Shown here: piece by piece, positions 16,154 to 23,920 of the stretch
How the letters are laid out: each line of letters starts with the position of its first letter
Position numbering within the stretch: position 1 is the first letter of the stretch
Source: Paludibacter sp. UBA5753
GTDB taxonomy: Bacteria; Bacteroidota; Bacteroidia; Bacteroidales; Paludibacteraceae
Length of the DNA: 26,547 nt
Reading direction: 5' to 3'
NCBI GenBank assembly: GCA_002427615.1
Contig: DIFH01000056.1
Location: 26,697-53,243, forward strand
Program-made: the position numbers and the translations under genes
The notes under the pieces: model-generated
The model's input: only the letters and a program-made list of their open reading frames with translations
Databases searched by the model: none
What the model was told of the DNA's origin: nothing

Positions 16154-19100
16154 ATGAGAAAATCCTTCATTAAAAAGCGGGCATTAATTCTCTTTACTCT
16201 TTTGCTATTTGGCTTTTCGACAACCATAATGGCACAGAAAGTAAATCTGAATTATAGCAAGCAAAGTTTGAGAACTGTTTTGAAAAGCATAAGCCAGCAA
16301 ACCGGTTTTAGTTTGGCATACAGTAAAGAAGTAGTCAATCTGGATGAAAGTGTCAGTATCAATGTAAACAACGCTGAACTTTCAGAAGTAATGACTCAGT
16401 TATTATCTCCTTACAATCTGACCTACGAGATCAAGGAGAATAAAATCTTCATCGTAGGCAATCCCGAATTAGCTGCCAACAAAGCAGCTTCAACCCAACA
16501 AAATTCAGTCAATGTACAAATTCAGGGTGTGGTAACCGACGAAAAAGGGTTGCCAATTATTGGCGCCAATGTTTCGGTGCCTAATACTACGATTGGTACA
16601 ATCACGAATTTCGACGGAAAGTACAATCTGAACGTTCCTAAAGGTTCAACACTTAAATTCAGTTATATCGGTTATACCGATCAAACCCGAACCATTTCCA
16701 ATCAAAGCATTTTAAATGTTCAACTGCTTGAAGATATTGAAAGTCTGAACGAATTAATTGTTATTGGTTACGGTGTACAGAAGAAAAGTGTTGTAACTGC
16801 TGCCATAAGCAGGGTAACTGCCGACGAACTGAATAATTCGAAACCTTCGAGGGTGGAAGATGCCCTGAAAGGAAAAGTTTCGGGTGTTCAAATTACTCAA
16901 AGTTCAGGTCAACCTGGATCGGATTCTAAATTCCGTATCCGTGGTATCGGTACTGTAAACAACAGCGACCCTTTGTTTATTGTAGATGGAATGCCCGTAG
17001 ACGGAGGTATCAATTACCTTAATCCTGTCGATATTCAATCTGTAGAAATATTGAAGGATGCTGCTTCGGCTGCTATCTATGGTGCACGCGCTGCCAATGG
17101 CGTGGTACTTGTAACTACCAAAAACGGCGTTTCGGGCAAAACTACTATCAATTATAATTTCAGCTACGGATGGCAAAACCCATGGAAGAAAAAATCGGTG
17201 CTTGATGCTACCGAATATATGGTTATTATGAACGAAGCTTTATTAAACGATGGAAGCGCCGTAAGATACAGTAAAGAACAAGTGTCGGCTGGCGGACAAG
17301 GAACAGACTGGCAGGACGAAACATTCAATTACAATGCCCCTGTTAAAAGTCATCAGGTAAGCGTTTCGGGAGGTAACGACAAATCACAATACTTCCTGTC
17401 ATTGGGATATTTCGATCAAGAGGGTATTGTAGGCGGCGACTATGGAAGATCCAACTACAACCGCTGGAGCGTTCGTTCCAATTCAACCCATACAATTTTT
17501 GAAAATAAATCACGCGATTTTTTAAATAAGTTAAAAATAGGCGTTAATGTAGGTTATTCCAGAAGTACCGGCTCGAGCATAGAAGCCAATTCGGAATATG
17601 GTTCCATTCTTGGAAGTGCATTGACTTTCTCTCCTCTTGTTCCTGTATATGCAGATGACGAAACTGCCGCTGCCATTCTGGCTAAATATCCGAATGCGGT
17701 AACTGATAAAAACGGTAAAGTTTTTTCAATTCCACCCTCTGGATTCCAGGAAATTGCCAACCCGGTTGCCATGCTGAATCAACGCACAAGCGGAATCAAC
17801 AACGATGATAAAATTGTCGGCACCTTCTGGGGCGAAATCAACATTTTACCTGATTTGAAATTCAAAAGCAGTTATGGCGTTGACCTTGCTTTTTGGGGTT
17901 ACGACAGTTATACTTTCCCTTATTTTCTGGCAACACAGGGCAAAACACTCGACTACAGTACTGTACAGAGCGAAATGAACAGAGGCTTCAAATGGCAGGT
18001 TGAAAATGTGCTGTCCTACAACAAAACTTTCAACGATGTACATAATATTTCGGTGGTGTTGGGTCAGTCGGCGCAGAAATACACCTATCGGAATCTGGGT
18101 GGTAACGACCGCGACTTACTTGAAACAGATCCTCTGAAAGCCAATATCAATTCAGCCATTGCAGATTCAAAACTCGAACGTGTATGGGGTGGTACCGGAG
18201 GTTATACAGCTACATCCTTAGCCTCGTATTTCGGACGTTTCGATTATAACTTTAACGAAAGATATATTTTACAGGCAACCGTTCGTCGTGATGGTTCGTC
18301 CAACTTCGGTCCAAATAATAAATGGGCTATATTCCCTGCTTTGTCAGTAGGTTGGAACATAACAAACGAACAGTTTATGGAAAACAAACCTGAATGGCTC
18401 GATGCGCTTAAGCTCCGCTTCAGCTGGGGTAAAAATGGTAACGAAAGAATCGGCGGATTCCGTTACACTTCATTGATGGATGGTGGACAAAACTACTACT
18501 TCGGTGGAGGATACTTAGTGAACCAGGGAGATCCTGCCAAAGTAGGCGAAACCACAGGGACAATGCAATACGGAAGTTCACCGGCATCTATTCCTAATCC
18601 GGATGTAAAATGGGAAGAATCGGAACAAACGGATATAGGCTTTGAAACTTACCTTTTTAGGAGCGCTTTAACATTCAGTTTCGATTACTTCAAAAAAACC
18701 ACCAACGGCATGTTAATGGAACAACCTATTCCTGCATACGTTGGACAAGGTTCTCCGATAGCCAATGTAGGCGACATGGAAAACTGGGGTCTTGAATTTG
18801 AAGCAGGCTGGAAACAAACTATCGGTGATTTCAAATACAACATTTCAGCCAATGCTTCTTATCTTCGAAATAGACTTATCAAACTCGGTAATGCATCCGG
18901 AGAACAAATCTATGAAACTGCAGGAGCTTCGGGAGTAGGAAGTTATGTGAAAGGCAAAAACGGCGAAGTTTTCCCGTATTTTTACGGATTTAAAACCAAT
19001 GGAATTTTCCAAAATCAGTCCGAAATAGATAATTATGTAAATGGAGAAGGCGTCAAATATCAGCCATCAGCAAAGCCGGGCGATGTCCGTTTTGTTGACT

Positions 19101-19642
19101 ATAACAAAGACGGTATCATTAGCGATGCTGACAAAACAAACATTGGTAAAGGTATGCCGGACTGGACTTTCGGACTTACGCTCAATGCTGAATGGAAAAG
19201 CTTTGACCTGAATATTTTTTTCCAGGGAACTGCCGGAAATGATATTTTCGACTTCTCACAACGTGGCGACATTCCTGCAATGAACCGTCCGTCGTGGATA
19301 CTCGAACGCTGGCATGGTGAAGGCACATCCGATCATTTGCCAAGAATGACCAATGCAAACCCGAACAGCAACTGGCGCTCTTCTGATCTTTACATCAAAG
19401 ACGGCACATACGTTCGCTTAAAATCAGCTCAGCTGGGATACACTTTAGCACAAAAATGGTCGAGAACTTTTTCAATAGAAAAATTCAGAGTATTTTTAAT
19501 GGCTGAAAATCTACTGACTTTCACCGGTTATGATGGCTTTGACCCTGAAGTGGCATCCGGAGGTTATACTACTATTGGTATCGATCGCGGTATTTATCCA
19601 CAAGCAAGAACTATATCTATCGGCGCCAATATAATCTTTTAA
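16154..19642 (+). CDS. susC: SusC/RagA TonB-dependent transporter with STN domain
   Basis: A 1162-residue outer-membrane transporter that imports oligosaccharides using energy from TonB. Domains in order: signal peptide (1-27, ending TTIMA before QKV); STN secretin/TonB N-terminal signalling domain (about 30-102, with LRTVLKSISQQTGFSLAYS); carboxypeptidase-regulatory-like beta-sandwich (about 122-205); LNELIVIGYG just before the plug; plug domain with FRIRGIGT and LFIVDGMPVDGG (near 276); then a long beta-barrel ending in NIIF. The STN domain is the part that talks to FecR-type anti-sigma factors, and such a gene lies directly upstream. The start codon begins a clear signal peptide. It is followed after 11 bases by susD, with which it should form the lidded SusCD complex. 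Confidence 0.96.
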   Translation: MRKSFIKKRALILFTLLLFGFSTTIMAQKVNLNYSKQSLRTVLKSISQQTGFSLAYSKEVVNLDESVSINVNNAELSEVMTQLLSPYNLTYEIKENKIFIVGNPELAANKAASTQQNSVNVQIQGVVTDEKGLPIIGANVSVPNTTIGTITNFDGKYNLNVPKGSTLKFSYIGYTDQTRTISNQSILNVQLLEDIESLNELIVIGYGVQKKSVVTAAISRVTADELNNSKPSRVEDALKGKVSGVQITQSSGQPGSDSKFRIRGIGTVNNSDPLFIVDGMPVDGGINYLNPVDIQSVEILKDAASAAIYGARAANGVVLVTTKNGVSGKTTINYNFSYGWQNPWKKKSVLDATEYMVIMNEALLNDGSAVRYSKEQVSAGGQGTDWQDETFNYNAPVKSHQVSVSGGNDKSQYFLSLGYFDQEGIVGGDYGRSNYNRWSVRSNSTHTIFENKSRDFLNKLKIGVNVGYSRSTGSSIEANSEYGSILGSALTFSPLVPVYADDETAAAILAKYPNAVTDKNGKVFSIPPSGFQEIANPVAMLNQRTSGINNDDKIVGTFWGEINILPDLKFKSSYGVDLAFWGYDSYTFPYFLATQGKTLDYSTVQSEMNRGFKWQVENVLSYNKTFNDVHNISVVLGQSAQKYTYRNLGGNDRDLLETDPLKANINSAIADSKLERVWGGTGGYTATSLASYFGRFDYNFNERYILQATVRRDGSSNFGPNNKWAIFPALSVGWNITNEQFMENKPEWLDALKLRFSWGKNGNERIGGFRYTSLMDGGQNYYFGGGYLVNQGDPAKVGETTGTMQYGSSPASIPNPDVKWEESEQTDIGFETYLFRSALTFSFDYFKKTTNGMLMEQPIPAYVGQGSPIANVGDMENWGLEFEAGWKQTIGDFKYNISANASYLRNRLIKLGNASGEQIYETAGASGVGSYVKGKNGEVFPYFYGFKTNGIFQNQSEIDNYVNGEGVKYQPSAKPGDVRFVDYNKDGIISDADKTNIGKGMPDWTFGLTLNAEWKSFDLNIFFQGTAGNDIFDFSQRGDIPAMNRPSWILERWHGEGTSDHLPRMTNANPNSNWRSSDLYIKDGTYVRLKSAQLGYTLAQKWSRTFSIEKFRVFLMAENLLTFTGYDGFDPEVASGGYTTIGIDRGIYPQARTISIGANIIF

Positions 19643-19653
19643 TAATCAGTAAT

Positions 19654-21198
19654 ATGAAAATTATGAAAAAATATATATTTATTATGATGATAGCCCTGAT
19701 GGGTTTTACATCATGCGGAGATGAATTTTTAACTTCATATCCGACGGAGAAACAACAAGCAGGTGCGCCTGCTACCGAAGGAGCCATATTATCCAATCTG
19801 GCATCAGCTTATCAAATTCTGTTGTTCGACAGTTATGCAAACAACAACTACAACAGTCTACCACTAATGTCCGATTTGCGTTCGGATGATATTTATAAAG
19901 GCGGTGGCGATGCCGGTGACCAGCATCAATTATATTTGCTTTCGCTTTTCACAGCCACCCCGCAGGAACAACCCGCAGGATTATGGAATATTTACTTTAC
20001 CGGACTGGCTCGTTGTAATAATGTGATTATTGCTTGTAACAATGCAGTGAAAGTTCCTACTGATAAATTAGAACAATACAAAGCCGAAGGTCATTTCCTG
20101 AGAGCTTATTATGTACATTTATTGTGGAAATTCTGGGGAAATATACCCTATTTCGAAGAACCGCTGTCGACTCCGCCTTACATGGCCAGACAGTTATCGT
20201 CCAACGAAATTTACACTGAAATAATGCAAGATATTGATTTTGCTTGCGGTAAATCAGATGCAGGCGTCGACCGTCTTCCGATGAATTATGCCAAAGGCAA
20301 TACCAATGTAGGCAGAGTAACCAAAGCTGCGGCATTGATGCTGAAAGCACGTGTGGTTTTGTACCAAAAAGACACACAACGTTATGCTGAAGTAACAAAG
20401 GACATGGCCGAGATTATTACCAGTAATCAGTTTGATCTGTTCAGCGATTTTAAAGCTATGTGGTTGGATCAAAACGAATTTTGCAAGGAATCAATATTCG
20501 AAAGCAACCAATTGCCCGAAGGAAAAACATGGTCAAGTGGTTGGCAGGGTTATGGAACCAATCTTCCCGCTTTTATTTCTCCTAACGAACTGAGTGCAGG
20601 ATCGAAAACAGGAGATTTCAAAGGAGGATGGGGATTTGGACCGGTACGTCAGGCAACCTGGGATATTTACGAAAATGGAGATACACGACGCGAAGGTTCC
20701 ATCAATAAATGGGAAAGTAGCCAGTATACCGCCCGTTTCCAGAACACAGGCTTATTTCTTGCCAAATATGCAGCGCGTGTCGGATATAATCCTCAAGGCG
20801 ATGTAGACCTGAATTATTGTAACAATTTACGTATTTTCCGTTATGCCGAAACTTTGCTGAATTATGCCGAAATGATAGCAATACATGGTCAGGTTGAAGT
20901 AAACGGAATTTCCGCTCAGTCATGTCTTGATAAAGTACGTACCCGTGCATTTGGAGTGGCTAATTCAATTCCTGTAACTGCAGAGAATATTAAACTCGAA
21001 CGTCGTCGCGAATTTGTGGGCGAAGGCTTACGTTTCTGGGATATCGTACGCTGGGGCGACACATCAATTTTGACTGAAAGTACACCTTTAAGTACTCGTA
21101 CATGGAATGATAATTTCAAGTATCTTCCTATCCCTCAATCGGAAATTGAAAAAACAACAGGCACTGAATTTGCATTAACACAAAATCCGGGATATTAA
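19654..21198 (+). CDS. susD: SusD/RagB glycan-binding lipoprotein
   Basis: A 514-residue lipoprotein that closes over the SusC barrel and binds the glycan. The signal peptide ends at the lipobox GFTSC (C21). Acidic residues follow (GDEF), which favours export to the cell surface. The N-terminal half contains the helical TPR-like core (LRAYYVHLLWKFWGNIPYFEEP). The C-terminal half carries the family signature LERRREFVGEGLRFWDIVRWG (about 448-468). An alternative start three codons downstream (19663) would give nearly the same signal peptide. The position directly after susC is the standard arrangement. Aromatic residues that would form the binding platform cannot be assigned without a structure. 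Confidence 0.95.
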   Translation: MKIMKKYIFIMMIALMGFTSCGDEFLTSYPTEKQQAGAPATEGAILSNLASAYQILLFDSYANNNYNSLPLMSDLRSDDIYKGGGDAGDQHQLYLLSLFTATPQEQPAGLWNIYFTGLARCNNVIIACNNAVKVPTDKLEQYKAEGHFLRAYYVHLLWKFWGNIPYFEEPLSTPPYMARQLSSNEIYTEIMQDIDFACGKSDAGVDRLPMNYAKGNTNVGRVTKAAALMLKARVVLYQKDTQRYAEVTKDMAEIITSNQFDLFSDFKAMWLDQNEFCKESIFESNQLPEGKTWSSGWQGYGTNLPAFISPNELSAGSKTGDFKGGWGFGPVRQATWDIYENGDTRREGSINKWESSQYTARFQNTGLFLAKYAARVGYNPQGDVDLNYCNNLRIFRYAETLLNYAEMIAIHGQVEVNGISAQSCLDKVRTRAFGVANSIPVTAENIKLERRREFVGEGLRFWDIVRWGDTSILTESTPLSTRTWNDNFKYLPIPQSEIEKTTGTEFALTQNPGY

Positions 21199-21222
21199 TA
21201 ATTAAAATAAAATTATTTATAT

Positions 21223-22725
21223 ATGAAAAATATTTTTAAAATTTATTTATGGGCTCTGTTTTCAATATTTTTGATAACGGCTTGTAGTCCACAGGAAGAT
21301 GACAAGTATTCATTGGGAGATATGGCGACCATAACAGCTGATCAGATCAGTTTTACACAAACTCCTTCTTCCAGTAGCAGTAATGTGATTACATTTACCA
21401 ACACCACCGACATAAAAGGTATCTATGCTTTAAACTGGGATTTGGGAAATGGTGCGGGCGGAAAAGAAAAAATAATTGTTGGAAAATTCCCCTTTGCAGG
21501 CGATTATACCGTATCTTTGACTATTTATACACCCGACGGTTCGGCAGTTACCAAAAGTCAGGTAATAAATATTGCAAATAATGATTACAGCCTTATCAAC
21601 ACTCCGGCTTATGTGAATCTGACGGGAGGCGCCGATGATACTGATGGTAAAACCTGGGTTTTCGACCAGTACAACAATTTTGCTAAAGAAGTGGCTGCCG
21701 CTACAGGTTTCAACATCAAAGGTCATTTAGGCCTCGGCCCGCAAAACAGTTACGGACAGGAATGGTGGGGTGCGGGTGCAAACGAAAAAAGCACATGGAC
21801 AATGTATAATTTCAAATTTACATTTATCCAGAACGGTGTGAAGTTCAATATCCAGAATCTGGGTGAAGGTTACGGTAGAAAAGCGTCAGCCGAATCGATA
21901 GGTGGATTTTCGGTAACCAATATCAACGGCGATGATGCCACTTTCACTTTCAACGGCGGTAATTTCACCTTTGCTCTGGATGAAAGCGGCACTTATCCTA
22001 AATTAACCCTTTCAGGAAATTCTTTTATGGGTTATTATTGCGGTAGTCAGGACTACGATATTATCTATCAAACCGATAAAGTAATGGCTTTGCGCGTCAA
22101 TAATACTGTAGAAGGTCAGGACTGGGTATTTGTGTATTGCATTGAAGAACTGAATATAGAGAAACCTGCAGTTGTTAAACAACCTAAAGCTATTCCTCTT
22201 GCTGAAAATTTTGAAACCGGCGCTTCATCCATCATTTTGAATAAAGAAGACATGGGAACCAAAAGCGGTATCACCGACAATCCTGCTCCGCTTCCAATTA
22301 ACGAATCGGATAAGGTTTATCGTTATCAGAAATCGGCTGCATTCTACAGCAACCTGTCCTTTACTGCTCCGACCTATATTTTCGACCTTACAACACAAAA
22401 TAAAATAAGGCTGAAAGTGTATATTCCTTCGTACAACGATTATACGACCCAAAACGGAGTTGCAGGCGACTGGATATCAAACAAATTGTTGCTGCCACAA
22501 CTTGCAATTAAACTGCAAAACAGCAGCATGGGTGGAAATGCCTGGCAGACTCAGACTGAAATCGTAAAAGGCAATCTCCAAAAAGACAAATGGTTGGAAC
22601 TTGAATTTGATTTCAGTGGCGTAGCCGACAGAAAAGATTACGATAAAATCGTAATCCAGTTCGGCGCCGAAGGACATGCAGGTCCGGGCATATTCTACTT
22701 CGACGATTTTAGTTTCTCTGAATAA
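21223..22725 (+). CDS. PKD-domain surface glycan-binding lipoprotein
   Basis: A 500-residue lipoprotein at the SusE/SusF position. The signal peptide ends in ITAC (C21). SPQEDD follows, an acidic stretch typical of surface export. Three parts are visible: a PKD-like immunoglobulin fold (about 38-118, NWDLGNG and FAGDYTVSLTIYTPDG); a middle beta-rich region (about 128-312) unusually rich in Trp, Gly and Asn (EWWGAGANEKSTW); and a C-terminal galactose-binding-like beta-sandwich (about 325-500, ending FYFDDFSFSE). No catalytic motif is seen. Proteins of this layout lie next to GH16 genes in beta-glucan loci and bind the polysaccharide at the surface. Binding to laminarin or mixed-linkage glucan is inferred from context. 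Confidence 0.82.
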   Translation: MKNIFKIYLWALFSIFLITACSPQEDDKYSLGDMATITADQISFTQTPSSSSSNVITFTNTTDIKGIYALNWDLGNGAGGKEKIIVGKFPFAGDYTVSLTIYTPDGSAVTKSQVINIANNDYSLINTPAYVNLTGGADDTDGKTWVFDQYNNFAKEVAAATGFNIKGHLGLGPQNSYGQEWWGAGANEKSTWTMYNFKFTFIQNGVKFNIQNLGEGYGRKASAESIGGFSVTNINGDDATFTFNGGNFTFALDESGTYPKLTLSGNSFMGYYCGSQDYDIIYQTDKVMALRVNNTVEGQDWVFVYCIEELNIEKPAVVKQPKAIPLAENFETGASSIILNKEDMGTKSGITDNPAPLPINESDKVYRYQKSAAFYSNLSFTAPTYIFDLTTQNKIRLKVYIPSYNDYTTQNGVAGDWISNKLLLPQLAIKLQNSSMGGNAWQTQTEIVKGNLQKDKWLELEFDFSGVADRKDYDKIVIQFGAEGHAGPGIFYFDDFSFSE

Positions 22726-22735
22726 TAAATTTAAC

Positions 22736-22766
22736 AGAAGCGGCTACATTTGCTGTAGTCGCTTCT
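22736..22766 (+). promoter_or_regulatory. Stem-loop between the binding-protein and GH16 genes
   Basis: AGAAGCGGCTACA (22736-22748) and TGTAGTCGCTTCT (22754-22766) form a 13-bp stem with one G-T wobble and a 5-base loop. It starts 10 bases after the upstream stop and ends 11 bases before the GH16 ATG. No run of T follows, so it is not a standard terminator. It may partly stop transcription, or protect the upstream mRNA and set lower enzyme levels. Confidence 0.6.
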
Positions 22767-22777
22767 ACTTTCAAAAC

Positions 22778-23884
22778 ATGAAAAAAATGTATAACCTGTT
22801 TATTATTGCACTTCTGCTATTGGGAGGTTGCAAAACCACATCCGAGCCGCCAATACCGGCCGTTGAAATAAAAATACAATTTTCGCCTGAAACTTTGACG
22901 TTGGAAGCAGAAGAAAGTTCAAAAAGCGTCATCGTAACTTCAAACACAAACTGGACTGCCGCTTCCGATCAAACATGGTGTACATTATCACCTCAGTCAG
23001 GCTACATTGGAGATACAAGTCTGAAAATATCTATATCAGTAAATCACTCTGATAAAGAACGGACAGCAACATTAACTTTCAAATTGGACAGTATAAGCAA
23101 ACAATATACAGTTACACAAAAAGCCGGCGCAGGCGAAAATTATGTTCCTGGCGGTTATAATATGATATGGGGAGATGAATTTAATGATACTCGAACTACC
23201 GAAGGCAAACCGGCTATGCCAAACCGTTCCAAATGGAGTTATGAAACCGGCGCAGGTGGATGGGGTAACAATGAAATTCAGAATTACATAGCAGGAGTAA
23301 GCGGAACCGATACCTGTGCTGTTATTACCAATGGAACATTAAAAATAATTGCAAAAAAAAGAGGGACAGAAGTAATTTCAATTCGTATGAACTCAGTAAG
23401 CAGTTGGCAATATGGCTACTTCGAAGCCAGACTGAAAGTTCCAGGAGGAAAAGGAACCTGGCCTGCATTCTGGATGCTTCCAAAAAATTTTGTAAGCTGG
23501 CCACTCGATGGAGAAATCGATATCATGGAATATGTGGGCTACCGCCCAAATGTGGTACAGGCTTCAGTTCATACTATGGCCTACAATCATTCGATAGGTA
23601 CCGAAAAAACAGCGACAAAAAACATAGTAAATGCCGAAACAGATTTTCATGTTTATGCTTTGGAATGGACATCTGATAAAATTACAGGATTCGTAGATGG
23701 AATTGCTTATTTTACATTCATGAATGATAAGAAAAACGATAAGAAGACATGGCCTTTCAACGCTCCTTTTTATCTGAAACTAAACCTTGCCTGGGGAGGA
23801 AACTGGGGTGGCTCGCAAGGCATTGACGAGACGAAACTGCCGGCAACTTACGAAATCGATTATGTACGTGTGTATCAAAAATAA
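22778..23884 (+). CDS. BACON-GH16 endo-beta-glucanase lipoprotein
   Basis: A 368-residue lipoprotein enzyme. The signal peptide ends at LLGGC (C18). Residues about 33-116 form a BACON domain (SPETLTLEAEESSKSVIV, ending YTVTQKAG). A GH16 catalytic domain follows (about 125-368) with the signature DGEIDIMEY: E246 nucleophile, D248 helper, E251 acid/base. GWGNNEIQNY (161-170) and the C-terminal WGGNWGG region are typical of the laminarinase/lichenase branch. It should cut beta-1,3- or mixed beta-1,3/1,4-glucans internally. The open frame extends back to 22676, but that would overlap the preceding gene and lacks a signal peptide. The ATG at 22778 opens directly on one, so it was chosen. The exact linkage specificity is inferred. 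Confidence 0.92.
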   Translation: MKKMYNLFIIALLLLGGCKTTSEPPIPAVEIKIQFSPETLTLEAEESSKSVIVTSNTNWTAASDQTWCTLSPQSGYIGDTSLKISISVNHSDKERTATLTFKLDSISKQYTVTQKAGAGENYVPGGYNMIWGDEFNDTRTTEGKPAMPNRSKWSYETGAGGWGNNEIQNYIAGVSGTDTCAVITNGTLKIIAKKRGTEVISIRMNSVSSWQYGYFEARLKVPGGKGTWPAFWMLPKNFVSWPLDGEIDIMEYVGYRPNVVQASVHTMAYNHSIGTEKTATKNIVNAETDFHVYALEWTSDKITGFVDGIAYFTFMNDKKNDKKTWPFNAPFYLKLNLAWGGNWGGSQGIDETKLPATYEIDYVRVYQK

Positions 23885-23920
23885 GCAATACACGTTAAAT
23901 TATCAAAAAGCATTAGAATA

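Noticed and set aside
22676..22777. N-terminal extension of the GH16 protein overlapping the upstream gene
   Set aside because: The extra residues include the hairpin region and show no signal peptide. The ATG at 22778 begins a clean lipoprotein signal.
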